Positions 37,123-46,420 are shown, counted from the stretch's first letter. The stretch is DNA of 64,000 bases from Phenylobacterium sp. Root700 (GCF_001429025.1 NZ_LMHT01000007.1:198023-262022), one strand, 5' to 3'. The notes: generated by a model from the sequence alone, not told the origin. Translations and numbers: made by a program.

Positions 37123-37662
37123 ATGCCGTCCAAAACCCGTTTGAAGCGTGAGGAAGCAGCGGCCATCTCTCAGCCGAACGAGGGTCCGGCGCGCGAGCCG
37201 GAACGTCAGTTCGAGTTCGTGCTGCATCTGGTGAGCCGCTCGATCCTGAGGTTTTACAATTCCCACTTCAGGTCTCTTGGATTGACGAGCAATGAAGCCG
37301 GAATATTGCTGCAACTTGAGTGGGCAGGCCTGTTCAATCAGATGGAGATCGCCCGGTCGTTAGGGATAGGCAAGGCGGCGACAGGGGCGCTCATCGCCGA
37401 CCTTGAAGCCCGCGGTCTTCTACAGCGCCGGCGCAGCTCAACGGACGCCCGGCAGATCGACGTCACCCTCAACGAGAGCGGGCGGGAAATGATCAAGAAG
37501 ATCAATGCCCGGATCAAGTCAGTCACGCCGATCCTTCTGTCGGGCGTTACCGACGCGCAGGTGCAGGAGGTGCTGGCCGTTTTACTGCGTGTGCATCAAA
37601 ACTCTTCGGAGTTGGACGACCCGTCGCGGAATGACGCGCCGGACGCGCCATGCGCGCCGTAG
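37123..37662 (+). CDS. MarR family transcriptional regulator
   Basis: About 179 residues from the ATG at 37123 (preceded by TAGGGGG); a longer frame from 37024 has no ribosome-binding site. The winged helix-turn-helix spans about residues 50-110 with LTSNEAGILLQLEWAG and IARSLGIGKAATGALIADLE, then the wing RRRSSTDARQIDVTL, all typical of MarR. Family members bind palindromes as dimers and often respond to aromatic or lipophilic ligands. It is convergent with the Rieske oxygenase gene, with 1 nt between the stops, so it may control the catabolic cluster. Confidence 0.88.
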   Translation: MPSKTRLKREEAAAISQPNEGPAREPERQFEFVLHLVSRSILRFYNSHFRSLGLTSNEAGILLQLEWAGLFNQMEIARSLGIGKAATGALIADLEARGLLQRRRSSTDARQIDVTLNESGREMIKKINARIKSVTPILLSGVTDAQVQEVLAVLLRVHQNSSELDDPSRNDAPDAPCAP

Positions 37663-37663
37663 A

Positions 37664-38632
37664 TCACGCAGAATAGAACTGGCGCGACCAGCGTCTCAGC
37701 ACCCCAATTGGTCCATCGCCCTGAACGAGCGGGGGCCGCTCGACGTAGGCTTTGTGCTCCCAGATGCGCACGTCCCGTGACGTATTCTCGATGACGAGGT
37801 CGATCGTGTCGCGGCTGAGCTGCGACAGGGTCTCTGCGCCCTCGCCTTCGTGAACCAGGAAATAGATCCGAAGATCTGTGTACAGCGCATCGATCGGCGT
37901 CGCCGTCACGAGCATGCGGTAGTGCACCGGGATAAACGCCTCGATCCATGAAAAGCCGAGGCCATGCGCGTCATGCTCCAGGACCTTGACCTCCTTGCCG
38001 CGAACCAGGTTCGTCATCGACTGTCGGTAGATGTGACCATCGATTTTCCCCCTGACTTTTGGAAGCGCGGGAACATCGTGGACGTAGACGAAGTGCGCGG
38101 TGTCGGGAATGTTCTCAGCGACTTCCTGAACGTGAACCTTGGCTCGCCAGCTGAATTTCTCGTAGCCGATCCAGCCCTTTTCCTTCCAGGCGGGTTCGTC
38201 GGGAACCGACCAGGCCGGCTCCTCGCGCGTCGGACTGTAGTGGGCGAAGATGAAGCCGCTGGTTTCGCGAATCCGCCAGGTCTTGAGTCCGACCTCGGGA
38301 ATGCGCTCGGTGGTTCGGTAAGGGATTGAGGCGCAGGGTCCGTCGGGGGCGAACTCCCACGAATGGAATGGGCACCGGATGTTCTCGCCGCAAACTTTTC
38401 CGCCGTAACCCAGATGCGCGCCCATGTGCGGACAGTGAGCGTCGACCAGGACCGGCTTTCCAGATTCGGTTCGATAGAGGACGATGTCGCGTCCGAAATA
38501 TCGCAGCGGTAGGACCTTGCCGCACTCAAGTTCGCCGGACTCGACCAGCAGATACCATCCTGTGGGATAGGCTTCGAAAGGATACCGGTAGTCTTCGCGT
38601 GCGCCCGTCCCGGCCGCGTTTTCGACGGTCAT
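37664..38632 (-). CDS. Rieske non-heme iron oxygenase, alpha-type subunit
   Basis: 322 residues. The Rieske [2Fe-2S] ligands are in AHCPHMGAHLG and IRCPFHSWEF (CxH and CxxH, about 17 residues apart). The catalytic iron site includes NIPDTAHFVYVHDV (DxxHx4H). Arrangement and length resemble the KshA/cholesterol-desaturase branch, monooxygenases acting on steroids, rather than benzene-type dioxygenases; this is a judgement by eye. It starts 2 nt past the stop of the CoA ligase gene, forming an operon. A reductase partner is not encoded nearby. Confidence 0.88.
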   Translation of the reverse strand: MTVENAAGTGAREDYRYPFEAYPTGWYLLVESGELECGKVLPLRYFGRDIVLYRTESGKPVLVDAHCPHMGAHLGYGGKVCGENIRCPFHSWEFAPDGPCASIPYRTTERIPEVGLKTWRIRETSGFIFAHYSPTREEPAWSVPDEPAWKEKGWIGYEKFSWRAKVHVQEVAENIPDTAHFVYVHDVPALPKVRGKIDGHIYRQSMTNLVRGKEVKVLEHDAHGLGFSWIEAFIPVHYRMLVTATPIDALYTDLRIYFLVHEGEGAETLSQLSRDTIDLVIENTSRDVRIWEHKAYVERPPLVQGDGPIGVLRRWSRQFYSA

Positions 38633-38634
38633 GT

Positions 38635-40203
38635 TCAGGCGATCCTTCTGCCGTGATCGGCCCAAAAAGGTTCGCGCAGTAGGCGGTGAAGCACTTTCCC
38701 CGTGGCGTTTCTGGGCAGCTCCTCCACAAAGTCGATGGTCTTGGGCAGCTTGTAGCCGGCAAGATGCTTGCGCGTGTCGTGAATGATTTCTTCTGCGGTT
38801 GCGCTTGTCCCGGGCGCCCTGATGACGGCGGCCCGGACGGCCTCTCCCCATTTGTCGTCGGGTACGCCGAAGACGGCGGCCTGCGCGATCGCGGGGTGTT
38901 TCTGCAGCGCAGCTTCCACTTCGAGCGGATAGACGTTCTCAGCGCCGGAAACGATCATGTCGCTGACCCGGTCCAGCAGGTAGAGATAGCCCTTCTCATC
39001 GAGCTGACCGATGTCGCCTGTGCGCAACCATCCCTCCGGCGTGATCGTCCGCGAGGTGGCCGCAGAATTGTTCCAGTAGCCGACCATGTTCTGTGGCGCG
39101 CGAACCCAGATCTCCCCCGGTTTGCCCGTCGGGATCTCCGCGCCGGAGTTCGCATCGACAATCTTGAGCTCCACCCACGCAAACGGCTTGCCGCAGGACC
39201 GCATCAGCTCCGGCCGATTGGCAGGGTCGTGGTCGATGTGGTCGAGCTGCGAAACGCCCCCAGCGGTTTCCGTTAGGCCGTAGAGCTGGATCAGTTCGCT
39301 GCGAAGGCCTTGCTTCGCGCGTTGCAGGAGAGCCTCGTTGATCGGTGAGCCGCCATAGCAGATCGCGCGAAGCGAGCTGAGATCCCGGGGCGGGGCCACC
39401 GAAAGAATGGCGTCGATCAGGATGGGCGGCATGATCACGTTCGTTATCGCGAACGCGTCGATCGCATTGGCGACGCCCGTCGGATCGACATCGCGATGTA
39501 GGACGATCCGTGCGCCGATCCCGAGATTGAGCAGCGACCATCCGGAGCCGGAGAAGTGAAACATCGGCATCATGACGAGGCTGACGGACTGGCTGTCGAG
39601 CCGCCAACTCTCAAGCGCCGCGAAGGCTGCGAAGAAGCCACGGTTGGTCATCATGGCGCCCTTGGGCAGGCCCGTTGTCCCCGACGTATAGGTCAGGAAG
39701 GCGACGTCCTCGCCGTGGCTCGCATAGCCTGCGTCCACGGCCGATTGCGACTGCATCCAGGCGTGATAGTCCGGCCACCGCGCATGCGCGCCGAATGCGA
39801 CGATGAGCAAGTCGCTCGGGAGTTCGGCTTCAATGCTCTCGACGGCGGCGAAGAATTCTGGCCCCACGAACAGAACCCGTGTCTGCGCGTCGTTCAGGAT
39901 GAACGCCATTTCCGACGGTGAGAGGCGCCAATTGACGCCGAGGCTGATGGCGCCCGCCTTTGCGGCGCCAAAGACGATGTCGAAATACTCCAGCGTGTTC
40001 TTGTCCAGGAACGCGACGGTTCGCTGAGGTTCGACGCCAGATTCGAGCAACGCATTGGCGACCTGGCTTGAGCGCTTGTGGATGGCGCTGAAGGAGACGG
40101 ACTGGCCTTCGAACTCGATGGCAACGCGGCCGGTGTCGCGCGCACCGTGCGTGCGGATGATGTCGGCGATCGACGTCATCTGCGATAGCGGGGCTGGGTT
40201 CAT
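38635..40203 (-). CDS. AMP-dependent acyl-CoA synthetase/ligase
   Basis: 522 residues. Adenylate-forming enzyme with the P-loop-like motif TYTSGTTGLPKGAMMTN near residue 175, YGLTETAGG, the aspartate motif GWLRTGDIGQLDEKGYLYL and the C-terminal lysine in PRNATGKVLHRLL. It activates a carboxylic acid with ATP and CoA; the genes around suggest a steroid or terpenoid side chain or ring-derived acid. GGGAGGGGG precedes the ATG. It is the first gene of an operon with the Rieske oxygenase and has a promoter/operator 44-77 nt upstream. Confidence 0.9.
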   Translation of the reverse strand: MNPAPLSQMTSIADIIRTHGARDTGRVAIEFEGQSVSFSAIHKRSSQVANALLESGVEPQRTVAFLDKNTLEYFDIVFGAAKAGAISLGVNWRLSPSEMAFILNDAQTRVLFVGPEFFAAVESIEAELPSDLLIVAFGAHARWPDYHAWMQSQSAVDAGYASHGEDVAFLTYTSGTTGLPKGAMMTNRGFFAAFAALESWRLDSQSVSLVMMPMFHFSGSGWSLLNLGIGARIVLHRDVDPTGVANAIDAFAITNVIMPPILIDAILSVAPPRDLSSLRAICYGGSPINEALLQRAKQGLRSELIQLYGLTETAGGVSQLDHIDHDPANRPELMRSCGKPFAWVELKIVDANSGAEIPTGKPGEIWVRAPQNMVGYWNNSAATSRTITPEGWLRTGDIGQLDEKGYLYLLDRVSDMIVSGAENVYPLEVEAALQKHPAIAQAAVFGVPDDKWGEAVRAAVIRAPGTSATAEEIIHDTRKHLAGYKLPKTIDFVEELPRNATGKVLHRLLREPFWADHGRRIA

Positions 40204-40246
40204 CCGTGCCCCCTCCCGAGGAGCCTCGTACTTTTCTATTCCGCAA

Positions 40247-40280
40247 ATAGTATGTTAGCGTACCATATGGGGACGGTCAA
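40247..40280 (-). promoter_or_regulatory. Promoter/operator of the CoA ligase-Rieske operon, site 1
   Basis: On the minus strand, TTGACC (40280-40275) and TAACAT (40257-40252) are spaced by 17 nt, a good sigma70-type promoter. The imperfect palindrome ATAGTATGTTAGCGTACCAT covers the -10 element. A nearly identical sequence lies before the TBDR at 45691-45723. A repressor binding there would block RNA polymerase. The expected start is near 40245. Confidence 0.65.
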
Positions 40281-40341
40281 TGACGCTCGATTCCAGATGG
40301 CGTGATCCGGCCCGGCGTTGGAAGCAGCTGCGAGCGAGATC

Positions 40342-41553
40342 ATGACGAGCCAGAATAATTTTCGGGAAGAGGTCCGCGCGTGGCTGAATGAAAATGCGCC
40401 TGACGCCTTGAAGGGGACCAGCGCGGGCATGCTCGACGGCGTCTGGGGGGGGCGTCGGTGGCAGTTCCGCAGCGCGGCCGAAAAGCAGTGGCTCGAACGG
40501 ATGGCGGGAAGAGGCTGGACCGCGCCGAGCTGGCCGAAGGAATACGGCGGCGGCGGACTGCTGCCCGAGCAGGCGCAGATCCTGTCAGAGGAAATGAAGT
40601 CATTCAGGCTTCCGCCGCCACTCGTTGGTTTCGGTCTGGCCATGATTGGTCCGGTCCTGCTCAGGTTTGGAACGGAGGAGCAAAAGGCGCGGCATCTTCC
40701 CGCGATCTGTCGGGGTGAAATTCGTTGGTGCCAAGGCTACTCGGAGCCCGGCGCCGGATCTGATCTAGCCTCGCTCCAGACCCGCGCTGTGCGGGAAGGC
40801 GACCACTTCATCATCAACGGCACGAAACTGTGGACGTCAGGCGCGGATCGGTCGGAGTGGATGTTTGCGCTCGTTCGCACCGATCAGAGCCCGTCGGCGA
40901 GACAGAAGGGCATCACCTTCATCCTCATCGACATGAGCGATCCTGGCGTCGCGGCGAGCCCGATCAGGTTGATCTCGGGGGAGTCCGATTTCTGCGAGAC
41001 ATATCTTACGGACGTGCGCGTCCCTGTCGAAAATGTCGTGCATGAAATCGGCGAAGGCTGGACAGTGGCGAAGGCTCTGCTCGGGCATGAGAGGATCATG
41101 ATCGCCGAGGAGACAGGCGCCCACAAAAGCTCGGGCGGCGCAATTCCAGCAGACGTCGAGCTTACGTCGTTGGCCAAGACGCATCTTGGCGAGATCGCCG
41201 GCCGGATTGGCGATCAGGTGGTGCGCGACCAAGTCGCGGCCATCGAGATGGATTCCTGCGCCATCTCCCTGACCGTGCAGCGCACGCGCGACGCGGAGCT
41301 CGCCGGTCAAGCGATGGGTCCGGAAAGTTCAATCTTCAAGGCCTACGGCACCGAACTCAGTCAGCGGCGCAACGAACTCAAGATGCACATCCTGGGTCCG
41401 CAATCGGTTGGGGAGGGCGGTCCGGGGTTCGATGCTGACGACCTTGAGGCGACGCTCGCCTGGCTGAAGTCCAAAGCCGAGACGATCGGGGGAGGAACCA
41501 CAGAGATCCAGCTGAACGTGATCGCCAAACGCGTTCTGGGGCTGCCGGACTGA
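40342..41553 (+). CDS. Acyl-CoA dehydrogenase, first subunit
   Basis: 403 residues. FAD flavoprotein of the acyl-CoA dehydrogenase family: N-terminal helical domain, middle domain with CQGYSEPGAGSDLASLQ and GTKLWTSGAD, C-terminal domain with GGGTTEIQLNVIAKRVLG. It introduces an alpha-beta double bond in an acyl-CoA. The neighbouring gene encodes a second, shorter dehydrogenase; such pairs form alpha2beta2 enzymes in steroid side-chain degradation (as ChsE1/ChsE2 do). A longer frame from a TTG at 40318 is possible. It is divergent from the CoA ligase. Confidence 0.88.
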   Translation: MTSQNNFREEVRAWLNENAPDALKGTSAGMLDGVWGGRRWQFRSAAEKQWLERMAGRGWTAPSWPKEYGGGGLLPEQAQILSEEMKSFRLPPPLVGFGLAMIGPVLLRFGTEEQKARHLPAICRGEIRWCQGYSEPGAGSDLASLQTRAVREGDHFIINGTKLWTSGADRSEWMFALVRTDQSPSARQKGITFILIDMSDPGVAASPIRLISGESDFCETYLTDVRVPVENVVHEIGEGWTVAKALLGHERIMIAEETGAHKSSGGAIPADVELTSLAKTHLGEIAGRIGDQVVRDQVAAIEMDSCAISLTVQRTRDAELAGQAMGPESSIFKAYGTELSQRRNELKMHILGPQSVGEGGPGFDADDLEATLAWLKSKAETIGGGTTEIQLNVIAKRVLGLPD

Positions 41554-41609
41554 AGGCGCCCTCAAGCGTCTACCGCGAAACGCAGATCCAACACGAAGAA
41601 GGAACGCCA

Positions 41610-42743
41610 GTGTCACTCGCCCTCAATTCAGAACAGTCCCTGATCGCTCGAACCGCGCGTGATTTTGTGCGCGAGGAATCTCCCGTCGCGAGCTTCCGCA
41701 CGCTTCGAGATCGAGACGACCCCCTGGGATATTCGCGGGCGCTCTATACGCAGATGGCGGGCCTCGGCTGGACGGGCATCCTCTTCGATGAGGCCCATGG
41801 CGGGGCGGGTTTGGGCTTCGCTGAGATGATCATCATCATGGAGGAGCTTGGCCGATCTCTGGCGCCGCAGCCGTTCATCGGGTGTGTTGGATTGGCGGGC
41901 ACAGCCCTGGCGCGCTCGGGCGCCGGCGAAACGAAGGAGAAATGGCTGCGCGGCGTTGTGGATGGCTCTCGTATCGTCGCCCTTGCCCATCATGAGCGAG
42001 GCGGTCGCCACGATGTGGTCGACGTGGGCGCGCGGGCGGAGTTCCGGGACGGCGTGTTTGTCCTCAATGGCGCCAAGAGCCTCGTGCTTGACGCGTGCGG
42101 CGCCGATGCGTTCATCGTGCCGGCGCGCGCTGTCGATGCTCCGGGCGCCCTGACGTTGTTTCTTGTCGAGGCGAACGCGCCGGGCTTGAAGGTTGAGCGT
42201 CAGCGCCTCATCGATCATCGAAACTGCGCTCTGCTGGAGCTGACGAACGTGTCTTGCCCGGCCTCGAATGTCATCGGGGAGGTCCATCGTGGGTCCGACC
42301 TCCTTGAGCGGTCGATCGAGGCGGCGACGGTGCTGCTAAGCGGAGAGATGCTGGGCGGAATGAGCCAGGCCTTCGAACTGACCCTGCATCACATGAAGAC
42401 ACGGGTGCAGTTCGGGGTGCCGATTGGGAGTTTCCAGGCGCTGAAGCACAGGGCGTCCCGCCTGTTCATGGACATCGAGCTGGCGCGTTCGGCGGTGCTG
42501 GCCGCCGCGCGCGCGTTGGACTGCAATAGCAATGACGCATCGCGTTTGGTGTCGCTGGCGAAGGCGCGCTGCAGCGACGCCTACAAACTGGTCGCCAATG
42601 AAGCTGTCCAGATCCACGCCGGCATGGGCATGACGGACGCGTGCGATATCGGCCTCTACCTGAAACGCGCTCGCGTGAGTGAGACGATCTTCGGGGACGC
42701 CCGACACCACAGGAATCGTTGGGCGCAGTTGAGCGGCTACTAG
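41610..42743 (+). CDS. Acyl-CoA dehydrogenase, second subunit
   Basis: 377 residues from a GTG with AAGGA 6 nt upstream. It has the N-terminal helical domain, a divergent middle domain (FVLNGAKSLVLDACGAD) and a C-terminal domain with RVQFGVPIGSFQALKH and QIHAGMGMTDACDIGLYLKRA. Compared with the first subunit the middle domain lacks a clear FAD-contact SEPxxGSD motif, fitting the second chain of an alpha2beta2 dehydrogenase. It starts 57 nt past the first subunit's stop. The two are presumed to act together. Confidence 0.87.
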   Translation: MSLALNSEQSLIARTARDFVREESPVASFRTLRDRDDPLGYSRALYTQMAGLGWTGILFDEAHGGAGLGFAEMIIIMEELGRSLAPQPFIGCVGLAGTALARSGAGETKEKWLRGVVDGSRIVALAHHERGGRHDVVDVGARAEFRDGVFVLNGAKSLVLDACGADAFIVPARAVDAPGALTLFLVEANAPGLKVERQRLIDHRNCALLELTNVSCPASNVIGEVHRGSDLLERSIEAATVLLSGEMLGGMSQAFELTLHHMKTRVQFGVPIGSFQALKHRASRLFMDIELARSAVLAAARALDCNSNDASRLVSLAKARCSDAYKLVANEAVQIHAGMGMTDACDIGLYLKRARVSETIFGDARHHRNRWAQLSGY

Positions 42744-42771
42744 ATGTGGAGCCTCAATAGGTTGTCCTGAC

Positions 42772-43053
42772 CTAGGCTGAGCTCGGCGCGGGCGTCGCGA
42801 TCGGGGGAGATCTGTAGCAAGCGCCGTTGTCGGTCATCACCCGGGCCACAGTGAAGCCGAGGCGGGCCGGCGGCCCGCAGAACCCGGCTGACCGTAGCGG
42901 GCGAGACCACCAGGTCGCGGGTGATCTGCCGGCCAGTGATCGGCTGGAGGGGCAGCGCGACGAGCCAGGTACACCGTATCGTGCGCCGCTGGCCGGGCAG
43001 TCGTGCGCACGTTTATCCGCCCCCCTCTTGGCTCGCTGGAGTTTCGCAACCAC
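42772..43053 (-). mobile_element. IS481-type transposase remnant with internal deletion
   Basis: On the minus strand one frame reads PITGRQITRDLVVSPATVSR followed by VLRAAG, the DNA-binding helix-turn-helix of IS481-type transposases; directly after it another frame reads LGFTVARVMTDNGACYRS, part of the catalytic domain. About 130 residues between them are missing and the frame changes at the junction. Only this fragment of the element remains. It sits between the acyl-CoA dehydrogenase genes and a TBDR. Confidence 0.75.
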
Positions 43054-43129
43054 AGCTTCTCGGCCCGGGTCGGATGGACAACCTACTGAGCGCTCGCAAC
43101 GAGAGCGGCCGCTCGTTCTCGCAACGAAG

Positions 43130-43158
43130 GAGCGGGCCGCCTAGTCGGCGGCCCGCTC
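43130..43158. terminator. Strong hairpin terminator after the TBDR gene
   Basis: Perfect 12-bp arms GAGCGGGCCGCC and GGCGGCCCGCTC around a 5-nt loop, 4 nt beyond the minus-strand stop at 43162. On the minus strand it is followed by CTTCGTTG, only moderately T-rich. Confidence 0.65.
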
Positions 43159-43161
43159 AGG

Positions 43162-45477
43162 TCAGAACTCGGTTCGCAATGTCACGCCCCAGGTGCGCGG
43201 TTCGCTGACGGTCTGGTGCCAGCTTCCCGTCTGGAGCACGGAGTCCAGGACGAACTGCTTGTAGTCAGTGTCGAACACATTGTTGATCCACAGCCGCGCA
43301 TCGACGCGACGGTCATGAGAGCGCAAGCCGACCTGGAGGTTGAGCAGGCTGAAGGCGTCTTGCTCCTTCTGGGGATCGAGATCGGCGCCGGTGTTATAGT
43401 CGCTACGGTACATCCAGTTGCCGTTCGCGATGTAGCTCCAGCCGTCGAGGAAAGGCAGGTCCTTTTCGATGTTGGCGCCGATGCTGAGCTGCCAGCGCGG
43501 CGCGTTGGTCAGTTGTCGACCTTCCAGATTGGTGGGGCCGCCAAGATTGGCCGTCGCGTTGGTGATGGGCGTGTTGGCCGTGAAGGTCGCGTCTGTGTGG
43601 GTCACGCCACCATTTAGGAAGACGCCGTCGGCGACGGCCAGGAAGGATTCAAGTTCGACGCCCCTTGAAACCACCTCCGGCATGTTCTCAACGGCAAACA
43701 CGGTTCCGGTGAAATTGTTGACCTGGAAGCCTTTGAATGTGCTGTGGAACACGGCGATGTTGAGCGCCAACCGGTTGTCGAACCACTTGCTCTTGAGGCC
43801 CGCCTCGAAGCTGTCGACGGTTTCGTCCCCAAATTCGCGCCCGTCGCCGATCACGTTTCCGGTGGGGCTAACCTTGTAGGCCAGGGGATCGAGATTGAAG
43901 CCGCCCGATTTGAAGCCATTCGACCAGCCGGCATAGAGATTGACGTCGTCAGACAGCTTGTAGCCGATCTTCACCGTGCCGGTCAGGTTGTTGTCGCTAC
44001 GCTTCAGGGAATAACCCGCGTTTCCGCAGAAGGTCGGCACAGGAAGCAAGGCGCAGGGCCAGTTGTTGTCGACAATTCCGGCTGTACCGGTCTCGTTGAC
44101 AACGCTGCCGCCCTTTTTGGATTCCTCCGTGTATCGCAGTCCGAAGTTGAGGTACCAGGCGTCCGAGATATTCCAGGTGTTGTTGGTGAAGACCGCCCAC
44201 CCGGTGGATTTCTGGTTGAACGACGCCGACACTCCGTTCCCGGGCTGCAGCAATCCCGCCACGGCGGGATTGCCGAACAGGATCGCAAAATAGCTGGGCC
44301 CCGTCGCGCCCAGAGTCACCAGCGGCCGCCCACGACTTGCTATGCTTTCGCTGGAGGCATAGGCGCCGACGAGCCAGTCCAGGCTGCCGCGCGTTCCGGC
44401 CAACCGCAATTCCTGGCTCCGACTCTCGAACGATTCCTGGGTGTCGGAAAACTGGAACAGATCGACGTCGGTGAAATCCACGTCCTGCCCACGATGGGCG
44501 TCGAGATGACGATAGGTTGAAATGGACGTCAGCGTCGCGTCGCCAAGACGCCATTCGAGATCAAGCACGGCGCCGCCATCCTCGACCTGATCGAAGGGCG
44601 CTCTGTTGGCGCCTACGGTCCGCCCGTTGTCCGTGATGGTTGTCGTTCCGCCGAGCGCCCGCAGCACCGGGCCGGTGGGGCCGACAATCGCAAAGCTGGC
44701 CGCGCAACAGCGCTCGTCCTTTTCAAGGTAGTCGACAATCAGGCGGGCGCGGAAGTCATCTCCGGGCTCCCACAAAAGCTGTCCCCTGAGCGCCCAGCGA
44801 TCCTTGTTGTTAATGTCCTGGCCGGTTCGCAACTCGGTCATGTATCCGTCGCGACGCGTCACTGCACCGGATAGGCGGAAGGCAAGCTCGTCACCCGCGA
44901 TCGGCCCCGTCAGCACGCCTTCGATTCTGCGATAGTCGAGGTTGCCCAGGCTCGCGCTCAAGTTTCCCCCGAACTCGAACTCGGGCGCTTTTGAATAGAC
45001 GCTGATTGCGCCCGCGGATGTGTTCTTGCCGAAAAGAGTGCCCTGCGGTCCGCGAAGAACCTCCACGCGTTGGATATCGAACAGCTCGTTGAGGGCGTGG
45101 CCGGACCGGCTCCGGTAGGCGCCGTCCTGGAAGAAGCCGACGGCCGATTCCAGACCGATATTGTTGCCGATGGTGCCGATGCCGCGAATTCTGATCGTGC
45201 CGCCGTTGGACGTCGAATTGGCGGTGTTGATCATGAGGCTTGGTGAAACCTCCTGCAGATTGTTGATGTCAGCGACGCCGCGATCCGCCAGACTTTCGCC
45301 GCTGAAGGCGCTGACAGCGATCGGGACGTTCTGAACCGACTGCTCCCGCTTTGTGGCGGTCACAATCACGGTTTCCAGCTCAGGTGGCTCACCGGCGCCT
45401 TGTGACTGGGCGAACGCGCTGGTCGAGAACAGGCTTCCCGCGATCGTAATCGCCGCTAGGCCGTGACGGCACTTCAT
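43162..45477 (-). CDS. TonB-dependent receptor linked to the catabolic cluster
   Basis: 771 residues. Signal peptide MKCRHGLAAITIAGSLFSTS ending SAFAQ, TonB box ETVIVTATKRE, plug with VEVLRGPQGTLFGKNTSAGAI, and beta-barrel ending WGVTLRTEF. The start is the ATG at 45477, because GGGAGGAG stands 6 nt before it and only in codons after the earlier ATG at 45498. It resembles FecA/sphingomonad-type receptors. A promoter/operator almost identical to that of the CoA ligase operon lies 214 nt upstream, indicating common control. It probably imports a hydrophobic substrate such as a steroid; this is inference. Confidence 0.92.
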   Translation of the reverse strand: MKCRHGLAAITIAGSLFSTSAFAQSQGAGEPPELETVIVTATKREQSVQNVPIAVSAFSGESLADRGVADINNLQEVSPSLMINTANSTSNGGTIRIRGIGTIGNNIGLESAVGFFQDGAYRSRSGHALNELFDIQRVEVLRGPQGTLFGKNTSAGAISVYSKAPEFEFGGNLSASLGNLDYRRIEGVLTGPIAGDELAFRLSGAVTRRDGYMTELRTGQDINNKDRWALRGQLLWEPGDDFRARLIVDYLEKDERCCAASFAIVGPTGPVLRALGGTTTITDNGRTVGANRAPFDQVEDGGAVLDLEWRLGDATLTSISTYRHLDAHRGQDVDFTDVDLFQFSDTQESFESRSQELRLAGTRGSLDWLVGAYASSESIASRGRPLVTLGATGPSYFAILFGNPAVAGLLQPGNGVSASFNQKSTGWAVFTNNTWNISDAWYLNFGLRYTEESKKGGSVVNETGTAGIVDNNWPCALLPVPTFCGNAGYSLKRSDNNLTGTVKIGYKLSDDVNLYAGWSNGFKSGGFNLDPLAYKVSPTGNVIGDGREFGDETVDSFEAGLKSKWFDNRLALNIAVFHSTFKGFQVNNFTGTVFAVENMPEVVSRGVELESFLAVADGVFLNGGVTHTDATFTANTPITNATANLGGPTNLEGRQLTNAPRWQLSIGANIEKDLPFLDGWSYIANGNWMYRSDYNTGADLDPQKEQDAFSLLNLQVGLRSHDRRVDARLWINNVFDTDYKQFVLDSVLQTGSWHQTVSEPRTWGVTLRTEF

Positions 45478-45690
45478 CTCGTACTCCTCCCGTTTCATCG
45501 TTGCGCCGTTTCCAAGAGGTCATGCCTCTGGAAAGAGCGGAGCCTCGTTTGCGAAGCTTCTCGATCGTGACTGCGGAGAGCCGTTCCTGCGGCGAGGTTG
45601 GCCTCGCCGAGATTATGGCCGGCTTCGATTTTCGCGCGCTGTCCTGCCGGATCCCGGACAGGTGTGCAGCGGACCCCTCACCCAATCTAT

Positions 45691-45723
45691 ATAGTATGTT
45701 ACCATACGATAATGCAGGGTCAA
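45691..45723 (-). promoter_or_regulatory. Promoter/operator of the TBDR gene, site 2
   Basis: On the minus strand, TTGACC (45723-45718) and TAACAT (45701-45696) are 16 nt apart. The palindrome ATAGTATGTTACCATACGAT covers the -10 element and matches 18 of 22 bases of site 1 at 40247-40268. The leader to the ATG would be about 210 nt, longer than for site 1. The stretches 45478-45690 and 45724-45894 hold no convincing gene. Confidence 0.6.
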
Positions 45724-45918
45724 TGGTTGAAGACATGGCCGCGCCGACCAGAGCTCTCAAATCAACCGTTGCCAACGGGGAGCCGTCCAGACATGGCGCT
45801 AAGCGGTCGCGAATATCGGGCTTTGGGGTTCGATCCGATTGGGCTGATGGGGGTGAACTCCGGCCTAGATCGTCGGCGGCCATAGCATCACGGTCGCGGC
45901 CGTCGGTTAGGCGAGCAG

Positions 45919-46406
45919 ATGATCGGGTTCTTCGCGAAGCTGCCGGCTTGCCTAGTCGGCATCGAGGCCTGCGCTAGCGCCAACTTCTGGGGCCGAGAGC
46001 TCCGGAACTTGGGTCATGAGGTGCGGCTGATGCCGCCGAGCTGCGTGAAGCCTATGTCAAACGCCAGAAGAATGATGCGGCCGACGCGGAGGCGATCTGC
46101 GAGGCGGTGACCCGGCCGACGATGCGGTTCGTCGAGGTGAAGAGCCCAGACCAGCAGAGTGTGATGGTGCTGCACAAGGTCCGCCAGATACTGATACAGC
46201 AGCGGACCCAACTCTCCAACGCCATCCGCGGCCACATGGCCGAGTTTGGGTTGGTGGGTCCGATCGGCCGCGAAAACCTGGCGGAATTGGTGAAGATTGT
46301 TGAAGCTGCCGACGAGCGCCTGCCAGACGAGGCGAGGGTGAACGCCCGACAATACGCTCGCCGTTGCGCTGGAGTCGGATGGCCCTGGCATATGTCCACC
46401 CGCTGA
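45919..46406 (+). mobile_element. IS110-family transposase remnant
   Basis: The first frame begins MIGFFAKLPACLVGIEACAS and ends RNLGHEVRLMPPSCVKP; the second continues KRQKNDAADAEAICEAVTRP and then SPDQQSVMVLHKVRQIL and ERLPDEARVN. Joined, they match the N-terminal RuvC-like half of IS110 transposases; the middle is frameshifted, and the very N-terminus and the C-terminal half are missing. The VapBC-like pair begins about 70 nt downstream. Confidence 0.75.
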
Positions 46407-46420
46407 CGTCGGCCTTGTGG

